Below are positions 8,133 through 15,811 of a stretch of DNA of 32,377 bases, piece after piece; positions within the stretch are counted from its first letter, which is position 1, and every line of letters begins with the position of its first letter. The DNA comes from an uncultured Eubacterium sp. (GTDB lineage Bacteria; Bacillota_A; Clostridia; Lachnospirales; Lachnospiraceae): contig CAOKJJ010000041.1 in the NCBI GenBank assembly GCA_948468465.1, positions 1 to 32,377 of the forward strand, written 5' to 3'. The position numbers and the translations under genes were made by a program. Below the pieces are notes generated by a model. The model was not told where the DNA came from, made no database searches, and worked only from the letters and a program-made list of their open reading frames with translations.

Positions 8133-8150
8133 AGGAAAGAAGCAGGGATT

Positions 8151-8171
8151 TGGCATTATCTGATAGTGCCA
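8151..8171. promoter_or_regulatory. Operator palindrome 1 (putative MtlR site)
   Basis: A 21-bp palindrome of form TGGCA-N11-TGCCA with inner matching TATC/GATA. Its centre (8161) is 29 bp upstream of the edge of the mtlF -35 box. The copy before mtlA has the same core and the same 29-bp distance, giving the shared pattern TGGCAyTAnnnnnTArTGCCA. Position upstream of -35 suits activation by the PRD regulator of this locus. Confidence 0.65.
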
Positions 8172-8240
8172 TTTTTATATTTAAATACGGCACAATACAA
8201 CCGTTCAGATATATGTGTTGCATATAATGGATTCCCGGAC

Positions 8241-8478
8241 GCTGGGAGAGGGACTTTGCCTGGTCTGCCAATGTCCGCTCCAGAATGCTAAGAATCACTA
8301 AGCATTCTGCATCTACGCTATGATACCGGACGGTCGCGTCACCTAGTCCGCTTCTGGCTAAACGCCAGCAGCTAAAGGGTGCCGCTGGGCTTCGCCCCTG
8401 GTTATTTAGCAGAATACTAAGTGATTCTAAGCATTCTTACAAAGCCACCGGCAGACCAGGCAAAGTCCCTCTCCCAGC
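8241..8478. repeat. Large palindromic element A
   Basis: Perfect 29-bp arms at 8241-8269 and 8450-8478. Inside are two 29-nt segments, 8282-8310 and 8409-8437, that match as inverted repeats at 26 of 29 positions. Each of these also folds on itself (AGAATGCT...AGCATTCT in the left one), so mutually exclusive structures are possible. The centre (8353-8410) is a further GC-rich hairpin closed by GCTAAA/TTTAGC. Transcribed RNA would be almost fully structured. It is not a known RNA family to me. Confidence 0.8.
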
Positions 8479-8640
8479 TGGTTACGAAAAAGCCGTAAAT
8501 AAAATATATTTTAAAACAGTACTTTTATCAAATTAGTTATATATAATTCGCAATGTACATTTAAAAGCTTCAATATAGTGGTAGCTTATTTCAAGCAGCC
8601 TCTGTGAATCAATACCATTTACTTAAGCTTTTCACAGTCA

Positions 8641-8862
8641 GACTCTGCGCCTGGCGGGATGGTTTTGGCGGTCGGAACATGCTCTGAAAGGACGTTAGAG
8701 GGGCGCTTTTAGCGGAGGTGAAATCCAGCGCTTACGGAGACTTAGGCGCGAAGCCCTTGCTGAGCGTCTTAGTCGCAGTTAGCGATTAGTTCACCGCAGC
8801 GTTGCCCCAGTCCGCTCAGAGCATGTTCCGACCGCCAAAACCATCTCGCCAGGTGCAGAGTC
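8641..8862. repeat. Large palindromic element B
   Basis: Arms of 47 bp at 8641-8687 and 8816-8862 with two differences; both are G-U pairs in plus-strand RNA and A-C mismatches in minus-strand RNA. The palindrome continues inward (GGGGC...GCGGAGGTGAA against TTCACCGC...GCCCC). A second internal hairpin at about 8740-8772 is built from AGACTTAG-like and CGTCTTA-like arms. It starts 26 bp after the mtlR stop, so it may terminate or protect the mtlA-mtlR transcript. Confidence 0.8.
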
Positions 8863-8887
8863 GTCCGGGAATCCACAATGATATATA

Positions 8888-10981
8888 TTACATTGCTCCG
8901 ATGTATTTATTGAAATATTTTTTCAGATTTCTGGACAAGGCACCGCGGATTTCTTCCTTATCGCCCTTTACGACGATATCCATAAATTCATAGTCCTCGA
9001 TGAGCATGCTGCTGATATACCCCATAATGTCCCCATTGATTTTCATGTGGTCATCTATCGGTGCCAGCATGATAAACACAATCTGGATGCCTTTAAAATA
9101 AGCATCTGCAAACGCTCCCAGGTCTTTTGTCATACAGACGGAAAATGCCGGGCGCGTTACTCCTTTTGTGCGTGCGTGGAACAGTGCAAATCCAAATTCT
9201 GCAAATACCTGGCTGGCAATCTGTTCCCGCTTTAAAATATCCTCCCGTATCATTTCCTGGCAGTCTGAGTACGGCGACATTTTCTCTCCGATCGCGATTA
9301 AAAGCTCTCCGAAGCTGATCTGGTTATCCACTCGGAATAGATCCATATACTGAATGACGGTATGAATCTGTGATGCCACAAAATTGATCTCTTCCAGCTG
9401 CATGGAAAATTCATCTGCTTCCTTGTGCTTTTTGGGAAGACGCTCGTACTTGCGGATCATCTGGCGGATGTTTTCAATATCTTCTTCATTTAAGAGCGGA
9501 TTTACAAATACGATCGGTATATCCAGCTGCTCCATTGGGATGCTGGAAATAAAGAAATCTGTACGGCTCATAATATACGGCGTAATATCATGCTTTCCAT
9601 ATGCGGTAATTTCCATTCTGCCGTGAAACAGCTTTTCAAGCTTGGAGGACATCAGGCGGGAGATCCCGATGCCGCTGGAACAGACGACCCCAGCCTGTAC
9701 TTTACGTATCTTTTCCTGTCTGCCTTCTAACCGTACCATTGCCGCGCCAAAATGCACCGTTAAAAATCCGATTTCCTGCTCCGGCACTTCTTTTCCTGTA
9801 TAAGCCTGCAGCACGCCTGCGACCTTTTCACAGCGTCTGTATATGTCCGGGTAACTGACTTTGATGTCTTCCAATACTGGATTTTGAATCTGCATTCCAT
9901 AAATAAGCCGAATGAGCGTAGGCTGTAAATGCGCCAAAAGTCCCTGAATAAATCCATCGTCCTGCTTCATTAAATATGCCTGCTTCGCATCATAGGCGTC
10001 GATCATATCATTGACCAGCTGCTGGAGCTGCTTGTTTTCCATCTCCAGCTGGTCTTTTTGATTCCACTGGATTTTCTCATGCTTAGCTCCTTTTAAGTGC
10101 AGGCAGATATAAGCAATCTCCACTTTTGGAATTTCAATCTGAAATTCGCGCTCCAGCTCTTCGACAATGACTTTTGCCAGCTCGTAATCTTCATCATCTG
10201 AAATATTGCTCTTCCAGTTTTCATCATAGTCGATCACTTCATTTTTCCGAATCCGGTTAATCGCGATCGAAAGATGGATAATCAGGCCGACATAAGAATT
10301 TTCCGTCAAAGTCAGCACCTTGTGATCGCCCATTCTGGTAATGCAGTCCATCACACGCTTTACAATGTCATCATTTAAAATCTGTCCAATGCTGCTTTTT
10401 TTCAGCGTACGGTACGAAGACATGTCATACCCGTCTTCTCCGTACACTTCCCGCATCATCTTTGTATCTATATTTTCATCTATAAATCCGCGAATTGCCC
10501 TGCGGTAATTCTCCTCGCTGCCTTCAATCGAAATGCCGCTGCCCGGCTTGCGGCTGACGATTAACCCGTAATTCGCCAGCCACCCTTCTATCGCTTCCAG
10601 ATCCGCGCTTACGGTCGCCTCACTGACTTCGAACTGGCTGCTGTAATAATAAAGCTTACGCAGTCCCTTTTCTTTTAAAATTTCCAGAATCAGACGTTTT
10701 CTGCGTTCCTCACGGTTGCTGACATCATAATCATCTCCCGTGCTGCATACGGCAAGCAGGCGCTCTTTTTCTTCCTCGCTGCCTTCGATCCAGATGCCGA
10801 CACCTGTTTTCGAAACAAATGTCAGATCGTAATCCTTTAAAGAAGCGCTGATATACTCTAATTCCCGCTGCACCGTACGTCTGCTGACACCGATCTGTTC
10901 TGCAAGATACTTTACGGAAACAGCAGTGGACTCTCGCAGCAATATTTGAAAAATCTGTTTCATCCTTGGTGTTATTTCCAT
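8888..10981 (-). CDS. mtlR: PRD-containing transcriptional activator, MtlR type
   Basis: A 697-residue multidomain activator controlled by PTS phosphorylation. In order: an HTH_11/DeoR-like helix-turn-helix (about 5-60), a second Mga-like HTH (about 85-165), PRD1 with His236 and His295, PRD2 with His351 and His410, a GatB-like EIIB domain with Cys434 in VVCSSGIG, and a C-terminal mannitol-type EIIA domain with His602 in ALFHAR. All expected phosphorylatable residues are present, so it looks functional. Architecture and length match MtlR/ManR/LicR activators rather than short BglG antiterminators. It follows mtlA by 41 bp. The two TGGCA-N11-TGCCA palindromes upstream of mtlA and mtlF are its likely targets (inference from position and symmetry). 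Confidence 0.9.
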   Translation of the reverse strand: MEITPRMKQIFQILLRESTAVSVKYLAEQIGVSRRTVQRELEYISASLKDYDLTFVSKTGVGIWIEGSEEEKERLLAVCSTGDDYDVSNREERRKRLILEILKEKGLRKLYYYSSQFEVSEATVSADLEAIEGWLANYGLIVSRKPGSGISIEGSEENYRRAIRGFIDENIDTKMMREVYGEDGYDMSSYRTLKKSSIGQILNDDIVKRVMDCITRMGDHKVLTLTENSYVGLIIHLSIAINRIRKNEVIDYDENWKSNISDDEDYELAKVIVEELEREFQIEIPKVEIAYICLHLKGAKHEKIQWNQKDQLEMENKQLQQLVNDMIDAYDAKQAYLMKQDDGFIQGLLAHLQPTLIRLIYGMQIQNPVLEDIKVSYPDIYRRCEKVAGVLQAYTGKEVPEQEIGFLTVHFGAAMVRLEGRQEKIRKVQAGVVCSSGIGISRLMSSKLEKLFHGRMEITAYGKHDITPYIMSRTDFFISSIPMEQLDIPIVFVNPLLNEEDIENIRQMIRKYERLPKKHKEADEFSMQLEEINFVASQIHTVIQYMDLFRVDNQISFGELLIAIGEKMSPYSDCQEMIREDILKREQIASQVFAEFGFALFHARTKGVTRPAFSVCMTKDLGAFADAYFKGIQIVFIMLAPIDDHMKINGDIMGYISSMLIEDYEFMDIVVKGDKEEIRGALSRNLKKYFNKYIGAM

Positions 10982-11022
10982 AATGACGTACCCCTTCTTT
11001 TCTCTTTGTTCTTAATCAATTA

Positions 11023-12429
11023 TCATGAATTTCGTTTTTTCAAATCCTCTACAAGCGTCTCGTATTCCGGCGCTGCCAGGAAGTTGGTAATCAGCACAAG
11101 CTCTGCGTTCGGATTGCTGTGCGCCGCCCGTTCTCCCAGTTCCTGATGCGTCACGACGATCTGCACATCCTGCGGGATCGAAGATACCGGCGTATGAATG
11201 ACCTCGATGCCGGAGAGTCCCGCCGCATTGATTTTCTTTTTCAATACAGTCGCACCCATTGCGCTGGAACCCATGCCTGCGTCACACGCAAACGCGATTT
11301 TTTTGATTTTTCCGCCTGCATTGCCGGATGCCGCGCCGGCTGCCTTTGACGGAGCTTCTGCGATACCCTTGGACTGGCGCTTCATCGCGTCTTTCTTTGC
11401 CTGCGCTTCTTCTAATGAAGCATCCTTGCCCATGAATTTTAACAGCGGTACGGAAATCAAAAACGAAACTGCCGCAGACAGCAATACGCCTGCAAAAAGT
11501 CCAAGGTAGCAATGCCGTTCCGCCATCATCGTAATCGCGATAATGCTTCCTGGAGAAGCAGTAGATACAAGGCCAACATCAAACAGGCTGAAACATAACA
11601 CTCCTGTCATGCCGCCCGCGATAGCTGATAACAATAAAAATGGATTCATCAGTATGTACGGGAAATAAATCTCATGAATGCCGCCTAAAAAGTGAATAAT
11701 CACAGCACCCGGCGCAGAGCTTTTCGCGCTTCCTTTTCCTGCGATGCAGTAAGCAAGCAGAATGCCAAGTCCCGGACCCGGATTTGCTTCCAGCAGGAAG
11801 AAAATGGACTTTCCGGCTTCCTGCACCTGCTGAATGCCAAGCGGTGAAAAAATACCCTGGTTAATCGCATTATTTAAAAACAGCACCTTCGCAGGTTCAA
11901 TTAAAATGCTGACTAATGGCAGCAGGCTGTGATCTACTAAAAATCCTACGCCGGCGCTCATCGCAGACGTCAGGCCATTGACAAGCGGCGTAATTCCAAC
12001 CATCGAAAGCAGCGCAAGAATGCCGCCGATAATGCCGATCGAAAAGTTGTTAATTAACATCTCAAATCCGGCTGGAATGTGCCCATCCATCATCTCGTCA
12101 AATTTTTTAATGACAAGCGCGGATACCGGGCCTACAACCATGGCGCCTAAAAACATCGGGTTTTCCGAAGCTACAATCACGCCCATCGCCGCAATGGCGC
12201 CTGTCAGCGCGCCGCGGTCGCCGGCAACGACTTTGCCTCCGGTATAAGCGATTAACAACGGAAGCATTACATGAGACATCGGATTCACCAGCTGCGCAAA
12301 CGCCGCGTTCGGTATCCAGCCTTTCTCAATAAACAGCGCTGCAATCAGCCCCCACGCAATGAAAGCGCCGATATTCGGCATTACCATGCCGCTTAGAAAT
12401 CTTCCAAAAGTCTGTACTCTTTCTTTCAT
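11023..12429 (-). CDS. mtlA: PTS mannitol-type EIICB transporter
   Basis: A 468-residue membrane permease that imports and phosphorylates a hexitol, most likely mannitol to mannitol 1-phosphate. Residues 1-335 are the multi-helix EIIC domain with the mannitol-class GGIHEIYFPY motif (249-258). An Ala/Gly/Lys-rich linker (about 350-377) leads to a C-terminal EIIB domain with phospho-Cys382 in FACDAGMGSS. There is no fused EIIA; that function is provided by mtlF. Start 12429 is chosen because AGAGGTG lies about 6 bases upstream; an ATG at 12465 would add 12 residues without such a site. It is the first gene of the mtlA-mtlR transcript. Confidence 0.92.
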   Translation of the reverse strand: MKERVQTFGRFLSGMVMPNIGAFIAWGLIAALFIEKGWIPNAAFAQLVNPMSHVMLPLLIAYTGGKVVAGDRGALTGAIAAMGVIVASENPMFLGAMVVGPVSALVIKKFDEMMDGHIPAGFEMLINNFSIGIIGGILALLSMVGITPLVNGLTSAMSAGVGFLVDHSLLPLVSILIEPAKVLFLNNAINQGIFSPLGIQQVQEAGKSIFFLLEANPGPGLGILLAYCIAGKGSAKSSAPGAVIIHFLGGIHEIYFPYILMNPFLLLSAIAGGMTGVLCFSLFDVGLVSTASPGSIIAITMMAERHCYLGLFAGVLLSAAVSFLISVPLLKFMGKDASLEEAQAKKDAMKRQSKGIAEAPSKAAGAASGNAGGKIKKIAFACDAGMGSSAMGATVLKKKINAAGLSGIEVIHTPVSSIPQDVQIVVTHQELGERAAHSNPNAELVLITNFLAAPEYETLVEDLKKRNS

Positions 12430-12515
12430 AATCACACCTCTTTTTTGTTTTCGTAAAATGTTCATCCATCACGGGGCCGGCCAGCCATTTCGTTGTTTAG
12501 GATTTTGCTGAGTCT

Positions 12516-12545
12516 ATTATACGTTGTCCTGCCTGCCTGTTTCAA
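12516..12545 (-). promoter_or_regulatory. Promoter of mtlA-mtlR
   Basis: On the minus strand TTGAAA (12545-12540), an 18-bp spacer and TATAAT (12521-12516). Hexamers, spacer length and downstream bases match the mtlF promoter. The intervening spacer sequence differs, which argues for conserved function rather than recent copying. Confidence 0.75.
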
Positions 12546-12555
12546 GCAATAGAAA

Positions 12556-12592
12556 AAGAGATTTGGCACTAAGAGTTAATGCCAAATCTCTT
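12556..12592. promoter_or_regulatory. Operator palindrome 2 / bidirectional terminator-like hairpin
   Basis: Perfect 13-bp arms AAGAGATTTGGCA (12556-12568) and TGCCAAATCTCTT (12580-12592) flank 11 bases. The core 12564-12584 matches operator 1 and its centre (12574) is 29 bp from the mtlA -35 box. The longer arms here and the T-runs on both sides (TTTTTC on the minus strand, TTGTTTTTT on the plus strand) also make it a good intrinsic-terminator candidate for the small gene at 12652-12816. Confidence 0.6.
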
Positions 12593-12651
12593 GTTTTTTA
12601 TGCAAACTATCTAAATCTTATTGTTTTACGTACTTTGTTTGTCATTCATTT

Positions 12652-12816
12652 TTAATATTCCAGCTCAGAATAATCAATTCCAAAATTTTGCAATACAATT
12701 TTTGCTACTTTAATCTGATACTCCAGTTCTTTATTTTCACCTGTTTCATGCGCTTTGATCCTCATTAAATTAACATATGTGAAAATAGCGGCTTGTCTTT
12801 GTTCTTCCAGTACCAT
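12652..12816 (-). CDS. Small protein of 54 residues, unknown function
   Basis: An open frame of 54 codons starting MVLEEQRQAA and ending YSELEY, with AGGTG 6 bases before the ATG. It is rich in charged residues and looks like two amphipathic helices with no membrane segment or signal peptide. A near-consensus promoter 45-70 bases upstream and a terminator-like hairpin 60 bases downstream make a complete single-gene unit between the glycan operon and mtlA. Alternating polar/non-polar codons and a good start region support it as real despite its size. I do not recognise a family. Confidence 0.6.
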   Translation of the reverse strand: MVLEEQRQAAIFTYVNLMRIKAHETGENKELEYQIKVAKIVLQNFGIDYSELEY

Positions 12817-12860
12817 ATCATCACCTGTCTTTCTATCTTTGTACTGATTGCTGCAGCTTT

Positions 12861-12889
12861 ATCATAACAGATGACAGAAAAAGTGTAAA
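12861..12889 (-). promoter_or_regulatory. Promoter of the 54-codon gene
   Basis: On the minus strand TTTACA (12889-12884), a 17-bp spacer and TATGAT (12866-12861), preceded by the extended -10 TG. Each hexamer differs from consensus at one base. Confidence 0.65.
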
Positions 12890-12941
12890 GCCTTCTAAGA
12901 CTTCCAAATTATAATATCTCAAATTTATTGAATCATGTTCT

Positions 12942-12978
12942 CACGGAACGCGCAGCTAGAGCGTGTTCCTGACCCGTG
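12942..12978 (-). terminator. Hairpin after the glycan operon
   Basis: GGAACGCGC (12945-12953) pairs with GCGTGTTCC (12961-12969) around a 7-base loop, with further CAC/GTG pairing outside. It begins about 13-20 bp after the last glycan gene. The run of T on the minus strand is weak, so termination is only probable. Confidence 0.35.
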
Positions 12979-12990
12979 AAAAGTAACAAT

Positions 12991-14121
12991 TTATTCTCTA
13001 ATAATTTCCGCCAGCCTTTTTGCCGCATTCTTCCATTCCATCTTCCCTGTTCTGCTTTTTACATTCACGCACATTTTATCATACAGCTGCCTGTCCTCCA
13101 TCAGCACAGCCATTTTCCTTGCAAGCTCCCTGGGGTCACCCGGCCGTACCAAAATGCCCGTCACCCCGTCTTCGATCTGTTCGGACAGTCCGCCTGTATC
13201 TGACGCAATGACAGGCACTCCATAATTCATCGCCACTAATGCGACCCCGGACTGCGTAGCATCTGTATACGGCAGTACCGCAACCAGATTTTTTCCGGTA
13301 AAAATGCTTTCCACCTCATCATCACGGATCCAGCGGTTGATGACGGTTACATGCAAAAGCCTGTCATATGCCCTTCGGTAAGGCGCAAAATCCCCATCGC
13401 CTGCTATGGTCAGCGTTACATGGCCGCACCGGGCTGATACGTCCTGATAAGCTTTTGCCAGCAGATCCAGACCTTTATATGGAGAAATCCTTCCAAAAAA
13501 AATAAAATTTATCGCATCTGGCCGATACTGCACCGCAATCCGTTTTTGGGTTATCTTTTTATAGTAATCCGGCCTGCCGAACGGCAGATAGTGGACATGT
13601 CCCGTCTTTTCATAACGCTTTTCCACCTCACGGATAAACTTTTCTGTGTGCACAATAATCTCATCCGCTTCGAAATAAGCCCTGTCTACCCCGCACAGCC
13701 GGTTCAGGGCCGTATACGTTTCCCCTGAATGCGGGATGGGGTCATGGCAGGCTACTATTTTTTTAGCTTTTGGAAACAGCCTGTTAATCGGCGCTGTCCA
13801 GAATGTACACATCGGGCAGTAAATCGCCTGGATATCATAATCTTTGAAGCTGTCACGTACCGCGTATTTTCGAAATAACAAAAACAGGATATGGCTGTAT
13901 GCAAACGATAAAGCAGAAGAATATGTCGGGATGACAAGCAGCCGTTTTAATGGCAGCTGTTTCCAGAAAGGCAGGTTTTCAATGTCTCTGGAAATGACGG
14001 CAGCGACAGGATTTCCAGCCTCTATCAGCGCCTTTGTCATTTCATAAGCCGCTAACGGGCCTCCGCCCCGCCTTCCTGTGTAGTTGATCAGGATAACCGG
14101 TTGTTTTTTATTTTGACGCAT
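12991..14121 (-). CDS. Glycosyltransferase family 4
   Basis: A 376-residue GT-B fold transferase, the last gene of the glycan operon. The N-terminal half has a Gly-rich GRRGGGPLAAYEM donor loop. The C-terminal half has the GT4 signature: FFGRISPYKGLDLLAKAY, then the ALVAMNYGVPVIASDTGGLSEQIEDGVTGILV stretch holding the acidic E(x7)E-like region. It likely acts on the cytoplasmic face, adding one sugar to a lipid-linked repeat unit. Donor and acceptor cannot be read from sequence. The ribosome binding site is weak (CGGATA) and the gap to the preceding gene is 65 bp. Confidence 0.88.
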   Translation of the reverse strand: MRQNKKQPVILINYTGRRGGGPLAAYEMTKALIEAGNPVAAVISRDIENLPFWKQLPLKRLLVIPTYSSALSFAYSHILFLLFRKYAVRDSFKDYDIQAIYCPMCTFWTAPINRLFPKAKKIVACHDPIPHSGETYTALNRLCGVDRAYFEADEIIVHTEKFIREVEKRYEKTGHVHYLPFGRPDYYKKITQKRIAVQYRPDAINFIFFGRISPYKGLDLLAKAYQDVSARCGHVTLTIAGDGDFAPYRRAYDRLLHVTVINRWIRDDEVESIFTGKNLVAVLPYTDATQSGVALVAMNYGVPVIASDTGGLSEQIEDGVTGILVRPGDPRELARKMAVLMEDRQLYDKMCVNVKSRTGKMEWKNAAKRLAEIIRE

Positions 14122-14186
14122 GTTGCTATCCGTTTTAACCTTTCCGTAACTTATATAAATGCTTTGCCAATTTGCTTTTCATTTTT

Positions 14187-14981
14187 TTACTTAGGATTAT
14201 AAGCACCCATTGCATTCTTAAAGAGAATTTTTATTAACTCACCATTTCCTTTAAAGAAACTTATCTTCGTAGGAACTTTTCCATGAATTGGATATCTGCG
14301 TGTAACTGGTATTTCACATGCATTCATTCCAATCTGGGTCGCACGCACTGACAGATATGCTAAAAGCTCATATGTCATAAAAATATCACGTAACGGCTGT
14401 ACTCTTTGATCTGTTAAATATCTTGCCGAATAAGCCCTGTATGCATTCGTTGTATCTGTAAATCTCTTACGCGCGGTTAACGATATCACAGGCGCATGGA
14501 TCCATTTAACAGCTGCTTTTCGGATAAACGGCGTATTTATTGCTTTTCCTCCTTTTACAAACCTCGATCCTTGAACAAAGTCATACCCCTCTTTAAGCTT
14601 CTCAATGAAATTCGGTACATTCTCTATGTTGTCCTTATTATTGCCATCTATTGTCACAACACCTTTATACCCTCTTTGCAAAGCCCACCAGATACCCATC
14701 CGCAGCTGTGCTCCCTGTTTCCCGACATCTTGTTTCACTAAAAGCGTATTCACTTTCAGACGCTTAAGAACCTCCCCCTTTGTACAGCCATCTGTTGACC
14801 CTCCATCACAGATGACAATATCTGCGTCATCAGCTACATCATGCTTATGCGCACGCTCTAATTCTTTTATAATCCGCTTCCCCTCGTTGATAATTGGGAT
14901 CAATAACACATACTCCTTTGATTTTTTCTCATATTCCGTACACTCAAATTTAGGTACGCCATTTATTTTCTCATATATCAC
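14187..14981 (-). CDS. Glycosyltransferase family 2 (DPM1-like)
   Basis: A 264-residue GT-A transferase without membrane segments. Motifs: PIINEGKRI nucleotide-binding start, ICDGGSTDG, and TIDGNNKDN in place of the usual DADLQ acceptor motif. The start is a GTG whose GTGA overlaps the stop of the isomerase gene by 4 bases, implying translational coupling. The family typically moves a sugar from NDP-sugar to a polyprenyl phosphate or early glycan. Specific substrate unknown. Confidence 0.82.
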   Translation of the reverse strand: MIYEKINGVPKFECTEYEKKSKEYVLLIPIINEGKRIIKELERAHKHDVADDADIVICDGGSTDGCTKGEVLKRLKVNTLLVKQDVGKQGAQLRMGIWWALQRGYKGVVTIDGNNKDNIENVPNFIEKLKEGYDFVQGSRFVKGGKAINTPFIRKAAVKWIHAPVISLTARKRFTDTTNAYRAYSARYLTDQRVQPLRDIFMTYELLAYLSVRATQIGMNACEIPVTRRYPIHGKVPTKISFFKGNGELIKILFKNAMGAYNPK

Positions 14982-15769
14982 TGAAACACACCCCTTACAT
15001 ATTCCAGACTATTTCCGATAACTGAAATATCTTCATTTTCAGTCATCTCAATAGAGACAAAACCTTGATATCCCTCAGTATTAAGCAGTTGTTTTAATTG
15101 TTTATGCAGCATTCTCTTTTTGATAGGTTTAAGCCCCGGCTCACTGATATGTACGTGATTCATATACTTCACTCTGCCCCTAAGCATGTCTATCGGTTCT
15201 TCATTCTGCAGCATCGTACCCAGATCAAGATTTAATAAAAATCCTTTGGAATTTACCCTTTCAATTAATTCAAAGGCCGCAAATGTATCATTTATATAAT
15301 TGGTATTATAAATTGGCGGATTGGGTTCCATGCCAATGACTGTCCCTTTGGAATAAGCGTAATTCCCAATTTCTTTGAAAAATCGGATGCCTTTCGCAAT
15401 ATCTGTGCTGTCCGAAATAGACCGGTTTCTTGGACAGCCAAACACCAAATTTTTACACTCTATAACCGCCGCAAAATCAATGGCTTTCCTGGTATAATCC
15501 GCCAACACCTTCCGTTCTTCCTCTGTACCAAAAATCTGCTCTTGTCTGCCAAACCATATAGACTGCATAGAAGAAATAACAAAACCATATTGCCGCTTTA
15601 ACTCCTTAACCCATGCAGCCGCCTCTACCAGTCTGTCATACGGCATCTCCTGAAATATCCTTGTTGGCGCAATCTCCAGGCCGCTGAATCCATGTTCTTT
15701 CATCAACGCATAGACCTGTGTGTCGGAACGCTTATGCCAAGCTATATTAGATATTGACAATTTACTCAT
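14978..15769 (-). CDS. TIM-barrel sugar phosphate isomerase/epimerase-like protein
   Basis: A 263-residue protein of the AP endonuclease 2/xylose isomerase-like TIM barrel family. Recognisable pieces are the N-terminal SNIAWHK strand, the VIGMEPNPP segment (metal-binding Glu), LLNLDLGTM (Asp), MNHVHISEPG (His) and the terminal VSIEMT (Glu), which together supply the usual metal ligands. AAAGGTGG precedes the ATG. An enzyme of this type inside a glycan operon is uncommon. It may interconvert a sugar or sugar phosphate that feeds one of the nucleotide sugars made here. No specific reaction can be assigned. Confidence 0.75.
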   Translation of the reverse strand: MSKLSISNIAWHKRSDTQVYALMKEHGFSGLEIAPTRIFQEMPYDRLVEAAAWVKELKRQYGFVISSMQSIWFGRQEQIFGTEEERKVLADYTRKAIDFAAVIECKNLVFGCPRNRSISDSTDIAKGIRFFKEIGNYAYSKGTVIGMEPNPPIYNTNYINDTFAAFELIERVNSKGFLLNLDLGTMLQNEEPIDMLRGRVKYMNHVHISEPGLKPIKKRMLHKQLKQLLNTEGYQGFVSIEMTENEDISVIGNSLEYVRGVFQ

Positions 15770-15811
15770 TTACTTACCACCTTTTCAAACTTTCATTATC
15801 CTAATCAAGCA

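Larger units (their letters stand above)
8228..8875. repeat. Composite region bounded by a 14-bp inverted repeat, holding two giant palindromes
   Basis: TGGATTCCCGGACG (8228-8241) recurs as an exact inverted copy at 8862-8875. Between them lie two separate large palindromic elements (8241-8478 and 8641-8862) and an A/T-rich spacer (8479-8640) with a small CTGTGAA/TTCACAG inverted repeat at 8602-8637. No open frame, transposase or convincing target duplication is visible. The region begins 12 bp after the mtlR stop and separates mtlR from the mtlF regulatory region. Confidence 0.7.

Noticed and set aside
8228..8875. Insertion sequence
   Set aside because: There are long inverted repeats but no transposase frame and no clear target duplication.
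11023..12429. Fructose-specific PTS permease, suggested by the neighbouring fruK
   Set aside because: The GGIHEIYFPY motif, the EIICB order, the separate EIIA and the MtlR-type regulator all point to the mannitol class.
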